From NCBI RefSeq assembly GCF_013426205.1, contig NC_089427.1:1550001-1614000 (forward strand): a DNA stretch of 64,000 nucleotides, in the 5' to 3' direction. The DNA comes from Metarhizium brunneum (lineage: Eukaryota > Ascomycota > Sordariomycetes > Hypocreales > Clavicipitaceae). The notes beneath the pieces were generated by a model that saw only the letters and a program-made list of their open reading frames with translations, searched no databases and had not been told where the DNA came from. A program made the translations under genes and the position numbers. Of this stretch, positions 43,922 to 53,319 are shown piece after piece. How positions within the stretch are numbered: the first letter of the stretch is position 1; every line of letters starts with the position of its first letter.

Positions 43922-45402
43922 GATGGTCAAGTTGCCTGTCTGCAGGCTGGGGGTTTGGGGACTGTTGTTGTTTTTGCGAAGCTCACTTGGGACAGCCGGT
44001 ACGGTTTAAGAAGTATTCTGGCGAGAGAATGAGTCTAATTTTGAGGGGAAATTGAAGCTTCCTTTCCATCGTGTCCGGTTCCTAGTTGTGCCGCCGATGC
44101 TGCATAGGAATGGCGTCAGCGTCATACGACGACGGGTCCAATGGTCTGGCCCGTTGCGGCGTTGACGTTCGGTGGCGTTGTCCACAAAGTCAAAGACCTG
44201 TGATGCCACGATGCCGGGCGGAATCCGTGGAGCCATAAGATGACATTGAAGGTGGGCGGTGGCCTGCCAAGAGCTTAAAGGGGACGACGAAGCAAGCCTG
44301 TCGGTTGGCATGTGGAAGGAGAATTTCGTCCCCGTCGTCCGAGAACGCTCTTTTTCATCCGGGGTGTTTTGTAGGTGGCTAAAGGTATGCGGGGATGGCC
44401 TTGCCATCATCAGTGGAAGAGGGATAGCACGATGCAGAGTCGTCTCAATCCAAGTTAACTGGGAGAAGTGTACGGAGTTCTTGTCCACAAACCGCAGGTT
44501 GACAATCGCGTGGTGCATAACCCTAACCCTCGGTCTCGGTAGCTCGGACCGGAAAGTGGGGCGGCGCCCTAAAGTCATTAGTGCAGATTTTGAAAACTCG
44601 GTCCGTTCTTCTGTTTCCCTTCTTCATCGCAACAGCATCCTCACAGCTTCGTTTCCAACGGCGCCAGGCATTCTTCCTGAGTAGAATCGTCATCAATCGA
44701 GGAATCCATTGTTGCTAGACAAACACAGCCGCTCGTTTGAGGGTCGTCGTACGCAAATCCTGTGACGGCTTCCCATGGTAATCGTGGCGACATTGATGCG
44801 ATTGCAACCCTGTATCACAGGGCCGGCTTCCTCAACATGATTTGGTTTGGCTTTATCCATCTTTGATTGCTATTGGGCTTTTCTGTACTTGGTTGTATTC
44901 GCACTCTCGTACAAGCTTGTACATCTCCTTCGGTTGGGCAAGCTTCATATCTAGCAGCGAGCCATCATTCCAGTTGTTGACCACGGCTGTAGTCTTCGAA
45001 CAGCTTCCCCTTTGTGGCCTTGGTTCCAAGCAGCTTCTTAGATTGGCTCTTTATTAGCCACGTCGTCCTTTAATGTCGATGGCCGTCGGCACAAGTAGTG
45101 GCTCTCCTTTCTCCATCGTTATGCTAGCAAGGTGCCGAATTATGGCCTTGAGCACACATCCAAACGCCACACATGTTCTAGATTTACTTTAGGAAATTCT
45201 CGTCTTCATATTCAGAACTTGCCCGCTCATGGTCGGCCGAGCTTAAACTCATATAGAGAACTCCATACAACGGCCAAAGCTTTCTCCGCAGGTCCAGCCT
45301 TCCAATAATCCTGACCTCTTTCGTCACCTTCGGCAGCAAGTTTCAGTCAGGAATCTCCTAGACGTATCGGGCATGATTAGTTCACCATGTTTCCTACTAC
45401 TT
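43922..45402. other. 1.5-kb accessory intergenic region
   Basis: No gene is supported. Overlapping frames on both strands at 44006-44684 have no motifs. CCCTAACCCT at 44521 is a two-unit telomere-like sequence. GTACGGAGTT lies at 44470-44479. Confidence 0.4.
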
Positions 45403-45699
45403 TCACCAAGTACGTACGGGTTCCTGCAAATCAACTAATATCAGTACGCTGGTTAGTTATCACTCGGAATGAACTTACACAGATGCGACCTCCGCAAGTC
45501 GTCTCACAGCAGATATGACCGGCAGGACACGGGTTCTGTGGGCATGCGATGATGCACTCGCCAGATGGCTAGTTGCCTTGTCAGCCGTCTGGTTATTGTC
45601 ACTCATTGCATGTTGTAGACTCACCCTTCTACACGCTGGAAATCGGCCTGCCAATCCGACTCCTGCGAGAACAGTCACGATAATGGTAAAGGTTTTCAT
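45403..45699 (-). CDS. Small secreted 8-cysteine protein, WAP (four-disulfide-core)-like
   Basis: Exons 45699-45625, 45568-45479 and 45423-45403 give a 61-aa preprotein. Residues 1-18 (MKTFTIIVTVLAGVGLAG) form a clean signal peptide. The mature part has eight cysteines at 23, 30, 34, 39, 45, 46, 50 and 55: C-x6-C-x3-C-x4-C-x5-CC-x3-C-x4-C, ending CGGRICEP. The C-x5-CC-x3-C core with CG after it and a Pro two residues past the last Cys matches the WAP/elafin-type four-disulfide core, but the C2-C3 loop is short. Both introns have strong signals: GTGAGT...GGCTGAC...CTAG (56 bp) and GTAAGT...CTAAC...TTGCAG (55 bp). A TATA-like TAAATAAAAG lies ~80 bp upstream. WAP proteins are often protease inhibitors or antimicrobials; a role as secreted inhibitor or effector is inference. 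The splicing could be wrong, but it creates the ordered cysteine pattern from three exons. Confidence 0.65.
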
Positions 45700-45774
45700 G
45701 GTGGTCAAGACTAGGTGATGTATGCAGGAACTGCTCATGCAAGACTTGAGAGAGTATCTTCGGGTTGAGAGCGT

Positions 45775-45784
45775 CCTTTTATTT
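45775..45784 (-). promoter_or_regulatory. TATA-like box of the secreted Cys-rich gene
   Basis: On the minus strand the sequence reads AAATAAAAGG, 76-85 bp upstream of the ATG at 45699, the usual distance once a short leader is allowed for. No other regulatory motif is evident. Confidence 0.4.
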
Positions 45785-45808
45785 ACAGCCCCTTGCGTTC
45801 GGTGAGAT

Positions 45809-46093
45809 TCAGCCCCTTCCACCTGGACTGCTTACCCGACTCTTTACAACTGGGTCGTTGAACATGAGTCGAAACTGCAAGTGTTCGTCCAATGACTGAT
45901 AGATGGCGTAGTACATTTCACCAACAGCCACAGGCCGTAGACCCGATGACCCGAGAGCTTGTTTGGGATGACACGGCAAATCTGGTACCGAGTATTGCCA
46001 ATAGTTCTCGCCAACAGTAAGCATCGCTCCCACGGAGAATTCGTGATGCGACCAGCCTGTGCCGTAACCGTCGTATTCCCAGCCTCGCGTCAT
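45809..46093 (-). other. Protein-like open frame upstream of the secreted gene
   Basis: A 94-codon minus-strand frame from the ATG at 46093 has protein-like composition rich in aromatics and acids (GWEYDGYGTGWSHHEFSVGAML, MYYAIYQSLDEHLQFRLMFNDPVVKSR). A possible donor (CGG|GTAAGC) follows VVKSR. No signal peptide, domain or continuing exon is found. It may be a surviving exon of a decayed gene or a small unrecognised gene on the same strand as the Cys-rich protein. Confidence 0.3.
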
Positions 46094-47126
46094 CTTTGAT
46101 TGCGGAGGGGGAAAACTGTGTTCTCAATAGGTTCCCGTAGCTGAAGAACTCGAAAACACTCTATGCTATTCAGAGTCCAGGACCGCATTCTTTAGTCGTA
46201 TCTCTCCATACGAGAACAGTAAGAGGCTTGTAGATCACATTGCACTCCCTGCTCTATCAGCTTACAGGAACGATGACTTCTTCAGTAAGTCTCGCGCCCG
46301 TCTATGATGACCCTACTATCCGTGCGGTCCTTCAACAAGGCTGGCAGCATCTCCGCCCGCCGCTTATGTTTTGGGGTGTCATTGTCTCGGAGCGCCTTTT
46401 ATCAAATGTATTGTGAGCTTACTGCTTCAGAGTTTTGATTTCTTGAGCTTGGAATGTTCCAACCGCGTGATATGGCTGCCTCAAGAAGAGCTCATAGCCA
46501 TAGATACTTCCTCTCAAAGTCCATGTAATGAGAACGCATCAAATAGTCGCTTATCCACTCAACTTTCATGCAGATAATAAGCCCAAGTCCAAGGATTCAT
46601 TTACTCACTACCAGAGTGACCCTAAGCTAGGTTTAGTCCTTATAGTTTACCAGCATTCCAAACGATGTGACTCCAGGAGGGCTATCTGAGTCCGATTCAG
46701 ATTAAGGAAAAGATTGCCCATACTCTCTCTGCGCGAGACAACCGCAGCTAGCGGCTAGTTGGTTTATTCTGTTAATTGGGCATCGGCACAAATCAGAATG
46801 AACGATATCTCGACCCGAAACAGAACAGAAGAGAGGCTATCGCCAGAGCCCATCCTCTGGTTTGCCTCAGACATAACATGATTCACTTTGGTAATCAACC
46901 ACAAAGAAGAAATTTCACCCTCATATTATCTGCCACTAGGAATTGCTATACGGTACACATAAATGCGCGATAGGATACTAAACGTCAGTCACTTACACCT
47001 CGCAGCTGCCCCCCTCAACAACCCATCCCCTCACAGGGCAAACACCAAGCCTGCTACTCAGTATTTTGTCACCCCCACAGACAGATGGCGTTTGCTCGTG
47101 CTGACGCTGCTTACGCGACCAGTCCG
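46094..47126. other. AT-rich accessory stretch
   Basis: No gene is supported. A short plus-strand frame at 46272 (MTSSVSLAPVYDDPTIRAVLQQGW...) runs 47 codons and stops; attempts to splice it onward hit stops. Confidence 0.35.
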
Positions 47127-47166
47127 CAGCGGACACGTCCCAGCCAGCCCAGCAGACGCCCCAACT

Positions 47167-47790
47167 ATGACGCTTTTCAGAACTCAACGCCAAAACCATC
47201 ATCGCCGCTCGCCCAATCTCAGCTTCACCCCTCCCACTCCAAAAAGAAAAGGAGGGGTGGCATCCCCAATCCCGCCGTCAGAATACTTTACCGCTCTGAC
47301 AGCTAATTCCATCCACAGCACCTCATCCGCCTCCCTCTCCGCGTGGAACGACATCACCGCCCCCAAACCCACATCCAGCATTGACGACTATGCCGCCTGT
47401 TTAGGAGCTGCCGCCTCCATGATTGTCCGAAAGATGTCCCCAATGTCCCCGGGATCCGAATCACAGATAATAACGCCGCCTCTAGCGTCCGCCGCCAAAG
47501 CACTCGCGACGTCTCCCAGCATCACCCCAAGGAACTCGACTCGGCGCGGCGTCCTCTTCTGGCGATTACCACACACAAATCGTTACCTATTTCAGCATCT
47601 TTCTCTTTTCGAAACCCGTTGCTTTATCGAGACATGTGCTTCGGACGTTGAAGGACCGCGGATTAGCAGCAAGCCAAACATGAAAAGGGGTCTGGTCAGG
47701 GGCTACGATTCACAAGCAAGGCATAGGGGTCGCTTCATCCCGATTTGCCCGTCGTGCCGCTTCCAAGGCTGCAATTTGAGGCATGGCTAG
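47167..47790 (+). CDS. Possible hypothetical protein, disordered, perhaps partial
   Basis: A plus-strand frame open from 46963 has its best start at the ATG at 47167, giving 207 aa. It is Ser/Pro/Arg-rich (RSPNLSFTPPTPKRKGGVASPIPPSEYF) with a more ordered middle (TALTANSIHSTSSASLSAWNDI, SSIDDYAACLGAAASMIVRKM). I recognise no domain. Composition is more protein-like than the competing frame on the same strand. It ends 43 bp before the TIR element at 47834 and could be a gene truncated near the insertion. Alternatively it is chance. Confidence 0.35.
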   Translation: MTLFRTQRQNHHRRSPNLSFTPPTPKRKGGVASPIPPSEYFTALTANSIHSTSSASLSAWNDITAPKPTSSIDDYAACLGAAASMIVRKMSPMSPGSESQIITPPLASAAKALATSPSITPRNSTRRGVLFWRLPHTNRYLFQHLSLFETRCFIETCASDVEGPRISSKPNMKRGLVRGYDSQARHRGRFIPICPSCRFQGCNLRHG

Positions 47791-47833
47791 TGTTGGCGGG
47801 GGAGTAATCAGTAGCAACACGCTACGTCATATA

Positions 47834-47954
47834 CAGTGGGAGGCAAATAGTATCCAACCAGATCAGGCACCTGACTATCGCGCTCTATATTATAATACAC
47901 TACAGTTGATTAGTGTATGCGTCTCGCTGAGCAAATATATTCTGCCACAGACTG
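47834..47954 (+). mobile_element. MITE copy B (TA-flanked TIR element, mimp/impala-like)
   Basis: This 121-bp element is flanked by TA at 47832-47833 and 47955-47956. The 5' end CAGTGGGAGGCAAATAG and the 3' end, read inward as CAGTCTGTGGCAGAATA, are imperfect terminal inverted repeats beginning with CAGT, as in Tc1/mariner elements, and the 5' end resembles Fusarium mimp/impala termini. A central inverted repeat ATACACTA...TAGTGTAT could form a hairpin. It has no coding capacity. It is the shortest and cleanest of the three copies. Confidence 0.8.
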
Positions 47955-48090
47955 TAGCTAGACGTGGATATTGAGTTAAATTCTCGGAATAAACACCTGT
48001 ATCGAAATTGGGCCCACACCCCCCTGACTGTAATACGCCTATCAAAATGCAACTCCTTTTTTAAAAACACAAGAAAAAGCACGTCTCGCC

Positions 48091-49425
48091 CTACTCAAGC
48101 TTGTGGTAACGTGAAGGCACAAAAGGCATCTTGGTAACGATGCCTTTTCTCTTACGTCCGCGGACCACAACATCCAGCTCAGTACCAGCCTTTTGCAGAC
48201 CATCCTTGACGTATCCCATGGCAATGTTCTTGCCTAGAGTAGGGCTGGGAACACCGCTGGTAATCTTGCCAACTGGCTCGCCGTCCTTCTGGACCTCGGC
48301 GCCGTCGCGAGCAGGAGCGCCTTGGACAACAAACCCGACACGACGGCGCTCAACGCCGGCGCCACCCTTGCTCTTGGGGGTCAATTGAGGAATGATGACC
48401 TCGGCGCCGTGGAAGCCGCCAGTGGCCCGACGGTCCTTGGGAATGACCCAGGCGAGACCAGCCTCGACGGGGGTTGTGGTGTCGTCGAGGTCGTTGCCGT
48501 ACAGACACATGCCAGCCTCCAGACGGAGAGAGTCGCGAGCACCCAGACCAGCGAGCTGCAGGCGCTCAGGCCCAGCAATCTTCAGCAGAGACTCAACGGC
48601 GGGGGTCGTCGACTCCAGGGCGGGATACAGCTTGCCATTGAAGGAGATTTCGAACCCGTCCTCGCCTGTGTAGCCACCGCGGCTGATCAAGACGGGATGC
48701 GTCTTGCTGCCGTCAGCCAGCTTGAGATCGGCATACACAGCGTTGCCAAAGTACAACTTGTCCAGGTTGACCTCGCTGGCCAGGGCTTCCTTGAGAATCT
48801 CGGCGGCCTGCGGACCCTGGAGAGCAACGAGGCCGGAGCCGTCCAGTCTAGTCCACTCAACACCGGCCCCAAACTTTCCCAGCTCCTCATCAAGGTATTT
48901 GCAGTCCTTTTCGAAGCATGCGCCATTGGTCACGACATAGTACTCGTCCTCGCCAATGCGGGTAATGACAGAGTCGTCAACGATGCCACCGGTTCCGGGC
49001 CACAGGAACGTGGTCAGCTTGCTCTGCATAATACCCTGGTTGCTCCATCCAGAGGGGGTCAGCTTCTCAAGGAAGGCAGCAGCATTGGGGCCCTTGAAGA
49101 TGTGCTGGACCATGTGGCTGACGTCAAAGAGCGACGCATGGTTGCGAGTAAAGTGATGAGATTCGGCGAGTGAGGCATTGGCATACTGGACGGGCATGCT
49201 ATGGCCGGCAAAGGGCACCATCTTGCCCCCCTGCGCAATATGCAAGTCGTACAAAGGAGTCTTCTTGAGATCCGCGTTGGCAGTGTCGGAGGCATATCGG
49301 ACGTCGACGCGCTGCTGGTACACCTTGAACGCTGGTATCGCCGCAAATGAGGTGTTGAGTCGGCTCTTGGTAAGAGAGGCCTGAAGCCGGGGCGCCGCCC
49401 GCACAGCGTTTCCAAACCCCTTCAT
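48091..49425 (-). CDS. gcv1: Mitochondrial aminomethyltransferase (glycine cleavage T-protein)
   Basis: One exon gives 444 aa. The first ~50 residues are rich in Arg/Ser/Ala without acids (AVRAAPRLQASLTKSRLN), a typical mitochondrial presequence. The GcvT folate-binding domain follows: KTPLYDLHIAQGGKMVPFAGHSMPVQY, HASLFDVSHM, GGIVDDSVITRI, YYVVTNGA, SRGGYTGEDGFEI, LGARDSLRLEAGMCLYGNDLDD, and the C-terminal barrel ending VTKMPFVPSRYHK. In the glycine cleavage complex of the matrix it transfers the aminomethyl carbon from the H-protein to tetrahydrofolate, releasing ammonia. The ATG at 49425 starts the presequence. Confidence 0.96.
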   Translation of the reverse strand: MKGFGNAVRAAPRLQASLTKSRLNTSFAAIPAFKVYQQRVDVRYASDTANADLKKTPLYDLHIAQGGKMVPFAGHSMPVQYANASLAESHHFTRNHASLFDVSHMVQHIFKGPNAAAFLEKLTPSGWSNQGIMQSKLTTFLWPGTGGIVDDSVITRIGEDEYYVVTNGACFEKDCKYLDEELGKFGAGVEWTRLDGSGLVALQGPQAAEILKEALASEVNLDKLYFGNAVYADLKLADGSKTHPVLISRGGYTGEDGFEISFNGKLYPALESTTPAVESLLKIAGPERLQLAGLGARDSLRLEAGMCLYGNDLDDTTTPVEAGLAWVIPKDRRATGGFHGAEVIIPQLTPKSKGGAGVERRRVGFVVQGAPARDGAEVQKDGEPVGKITSGVPSPTLGKNIAMGYVKDGLQKAGTELDVVVRGRKRKGIVTKMPFVPSRYHKLE

Positions 49426-50076
49426 TTCAGGCAATGACGGTTATCTATAAGACAAAAAATGCAGCTGAGACAGGCCAGTGACTGGAAGAAAGGGAGGATG
49501 AGGAGGGGGAGGGGGAGGGGAAGAATTGGAATCAAAATGTAAGAGAAACATCCATTGACACAAGCTAAGGTGGTGTGGAATTCATGACTGATGAAATGCT
49601 CAATTGAGTAGGAGCTGTGGTGGGGCTCGGGTAACCACGGACTCTCCGATATCGAACCGCGCTGGTCCCCGGACAAAATGAGAGGCACCGCGGCCCCCTC
49701 TAAGCAATCAAGCGCCGCCGTCCGATATACTCGGCAGGCCACGAGTAGTATTTCCATTACCTGATTCAAACCACATCGCCCACTCCACACACAACCTGAT
49801 CGTTTCCGTTGCGAGCGAAAAAATCACAGCTGGTTTCGATTTACTACTGCTCGTCTCCATAGCCCCCGACCCCCGGCAGACCCCAGACGAGTCCCCAGCT
49901 TTTGCTATGCCAATTAGCCACACTGCCCGATATACGCGGATGCCCCAGTCAGCTGTGCCCGTGATCTAAATTACATACTGAGTACATTGTAGGGCGTCTA
50001 CTAGTAATAAATAACCTGATGCCTGCTGCGCATTACAATACCGAAAACCTACAATGCAGGCCGTCTCACTTGAAAC
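49426..50076. other. Intergenic region between GCV1 and VMA13
   Basis: Promoter of the T-protein gene (the leader is purine/pyrimidine-asymmetric, with GGGAGGGG-type runs near 49500-49520) and 3' end of the V-ATPase gene. No gene is seen. Confidence 0.5.
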
Positions 50077-51677
50077 CTATTGGTGCTCAAAACTGTACTT
50101 GAGCCAGCCGCCCAACGCCCGCAAACTCTCCCATCGCACATTCTCATCGTCACTCTGCATCAGCTCCATGACCCGAGTCTTGAGACCAACCTTTTCCAAT
50201 TGGTAGCGCTTCTCGGGGACTTCCTTGACTAGGCAGCCAATATCATTGCAGGCAATAGCGAGGACCTGCTTGTCGTTATCCCACGGCTTCTGCATGATTT
50301 CGGCAAGCTTTCGGGGAATCTCGCCGTTCTCAAACTCGAGAATTTTCCTGGCATTCTCCGCCCAGAATACTTGGCTTCGGTGAGGAGGCGACCAGCGGAG
50401 GTGACCAGAGTTTACCTCGGCAACGTATTCGTCAAAAGTTGTCTTGGTCTTGGTATATTCGTCCAGCAACTCCTTCAGGCTCTGCAAATCTTCCAGCAGA
50501 TCGGGGTCCGTCATGTGGCGACTGCCAAGGTTCTCCAAAAGAGCCGGCAATCGGGCGAGGACGGCGGTGGGAAGAAGCGAGGTTTGATTCTTTTCGAGTA
50601 AGTTGTACAGCGTAGACAGGATGAGTCTTGTAGTCTTTTCCTTTTGAGACAGCCGTAAAAGATGGGTGTAAAGCAAAATTACGTCGTACTCGCTATTCTG
50701 GTTAGCAGATGGAGCACTCTCCGCAGTCCTCGCCAGGACACTTGATACTTACTCGTTCAGGTCGTCGCCAATCTCATCAGCCTCAAAGCTCAGCTGCCAA
50801 ATAACGAGCAAAACGTGGTACAGCAATTGAAGACCCACGCCACCACCCAGAGACCCCTCAAAGCCATTGTTACGAACGTTGACGTTGCCACTCCATAAGT
50901 TGGCGGCGGAGTTTCCACCGTTCCCAATGCCGGCAGCAGTCTGCAGAATCTTGACAAGAGGCTCAACCGTCTCGCTTCTCTGGTTCCAAAACTTGTGGCG
51001 TGAGGATCGGCCAAAGAGGAGTGCCGAATACTCCTGTACGGCAATGTCTTGCAGGCCGGCATCGGTGCTCTTGGCTAAGCCAGACAGATAGGTGAACACC
51101 ACGGGCAAGGCCTGTTCGGTAGCTTTAGATTCGTCCCGAGACAGAGACATGAGGGTCGTCAACGCGTGAGACGTGAGCAACGGAATCGGGTCTTCGGTGG
51201 TGTTTGAATGCAGCAACGGTAGGAAATGTCTGTATGGGTCGGTGTTCTTGAATAATGCTTTCGCCAGAGACGGGACGGCTATAGGCAAGGGCCAAATTGT
51301 CAGCCAAGAAGCATGGTAGAAGATTTGGCAGATGCATCCAGCCGGGAGCTGCCTCCACCTAGATCACAAGAGAGCATACCATCAATCAGATCCCCCAGAA
51401 GAACCAAAATATATTGAATCACGTTGGCATGCTTGCCTGCAGTCTCCAGCACACTTGGCTTGCCTGGGCTGCCAACAAAGAGCAGCCTGTATCCATCGAA
51501 ATCGCCTTCGACAACTTCCTTTCTCTGCTCGAGCTTCTTTGCCTTGTCGACAGCACGGATCTTTGCGTACTGCTCTTCGGTAAGCGTACCTGCCCTCACG
51601 GCGCCGTCCCATGGAATTGGCCGTTGTCGAATGTTGCTCTGCAAGGAGGCTAGATAGGTGGGCGGATCGAGCGACAT
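50077..51677 (-). CDS. vma13: V-type ATPase subunit H (VMA13)
   Basis: Exons 51677-51380, 51278-50753 and 50692-50077 give 479 aa. The whole protein is an armadillo/HEAT-like helical solenoid. Recognisable segments are RPIPWDGAVRAG at the N-terminus, YLSGLAKSTDAGLQDIAVQEYSALL in the centre, and the C-terminal domain with FWAENARKILEF, DNDKQVLAIACNDIGCLVKEVPEKR and VMELMQSDDENVRWESLRALGGWLKYSFEHQ, almost invariant among fungi. Subunit H of the peripheral V1 sector is needed for activity of assembled V-ATPase and silences ATP hydrolysis by free V1. Introns of 101 and 60 bp; both splices keep the helical repeats intact. Confidence 0.96.
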
Positions 51678-53319
51678 GATGGCGGCGCAGTTGTCGTCGG
51701 AGCGTCGCACAGGCGACGACTGGTATTGACCAAGTAGGAAACTAGGGGCTGCAACCGGGAGAGAGGAGATTCAGTGTTATGGGCGGGCAGGCGTTGGCGA
51801 TGGATGTGGACGTGGTGCCGCTTGAGGCTCTTAATGAGATGAGGTCGATGATGCAGCCAACCAGCGAAGCGTCACAGTCAAACAGCCAGGGAAGCTCTGG
51901 AGCCGGACTGGAGGTCTCAGCTGCTCATGCCCCACCCAATTGCCAAGCTTCACGAGGGAAGCAATTGCCAGGCAGGCAAGAGCAACGGCTCGACCTGCGG
52001 CGGCCAGCTGTTACCCGAGGATGCGCCGCTGCAAGCATCACGAGCCCAGCCACCAGACCTGAATCTTTCCAGTAATAATAAAAGTCGGGTATTGCCCAAT
52101 GAGTTGGTCTCACCAGCTGAGATGGCCATGAATAAGCTTTTACCGATCGAACAAGTGCCGCCCGCATGCATGTGTCCTGGGTTCGGCCTTGCCGCATCCC
52201 GCTGTCCGCTACAGGGCCTCGAGTTTAGAGAAACAAACGGGCGTCCGCCATCCAGCGGCAATACATGGTCTCCATTGTCTCTCGAAGATAAGATCTGAAT
52301 ACGACGTACATACTCCGTACGGAGAGGGTAGTAGATGGTTGAACGGTCAAACGGTCGAACAATGCCTTCTAAAGTTGGCAAGGAAGGAAGCTAGGTGTCA
52401 CCGCCATGAAACCAGGTACCAGCAACATGCAGCCACGCCACGCACAGCAAACGAACTGTTCCAGCATCGATACCCGATCATCCAGTAATGAAAGGCCATG
52501 CAACCATTCTCACAGCACTGGTCAAACAGTCGGTTCACGAGGCCGCGTTAGGTGCCGATGAGTTGGCATTGCGGGCCGTTGAGTCCAATGTCCGTCCCCG
52601 CCTAAATTCATGCGTTTTCTTGGACACCGAGATAGCTTGAGCTTGGGTACGGAGTAATAATGGTGTGGGTGGTTGGCGCCCTGGCAACCCCGGCAACCCT
52701 GACAGCTGAAGCCATCGGACAAAGCAGCGGAAGGACAAGAAGCACAAAAATATCACCGGCTGCTGGACCAAAATCAAGAACGAGTTTCATCCATACTCCG
52801 TATTGGACCCCTGAAATCAATCAGGCATGGTTGGAAAAAAAATTAATTAAAATTTAGTTCTACTGAGTAGCTCCTGGGAAGCCCCTGGTCCTTTGTTTTG
52901 CGCCGGGATTACGGAGTAGAAGGTGACGTCTTGGTGCCAGTGTCGAATTTGGAGGGGCTGGGCCACTTCCTCTGCATCCAAGCGGGAGGAGGTTGGGGAT
53001 GCAAGCCGAGACAGTCGCGGCCAGACCTGCAGCCTCTTAAAATCTCCATGATGCGTGACGCGCCAAATGTTTCTCTCTTTTTCATGCATTGTGCTACAAA
53101 GATAGACTATTGGAGTGAATTGTCACTTATTGTTGTTTACTTCGTTGGCCGCTGACTTTGCCCAGCAATTCCTTGCCTTTGGGCCATTTATTCGCAAAGC
53201 TCGCGACTCCAAGAACCTTCTACTGTTAATCTCTCAGGCGTCATAAGCCTCGACAGCGTCACACCCGCTCCCGCATTCCAGTGGGCATTCCTGGCCGCAA
53301 GTCGTCTCGCTCGGCCGCC
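51678..53319. other. 1.6-kb divergent region rich in TACGGAGTA motifs
   Basis: No gene is supported. It carries four exact copies of TACGGAGTA or its complement, at 52311-52319, 52648-52656, 52794-52802 and 52910-52918, the first within a perfect 12-bp palindrome CTCCGTACGGAG (52313-52324). It includes the promoters of the V-ATPase gene and the Cys-rich surface protein gene. Confidence 0.6.

Noticed and set aside
44521..44530. CCCTAACCCT, two telomere-type units
   Set aside because: Only two units inside an ordinary intergenic region; too short to claim an interstitial telomere or fusion point.
46272..46577. Plus-strand frame MTSSVSLAPVYDDPTIRAVLQQGW and a downstream frame
   Set aside because: The only plausible splice (GTGTCA donor to TTCAG acceptor) puts a stop right after the join, and no other donor continues the frame.
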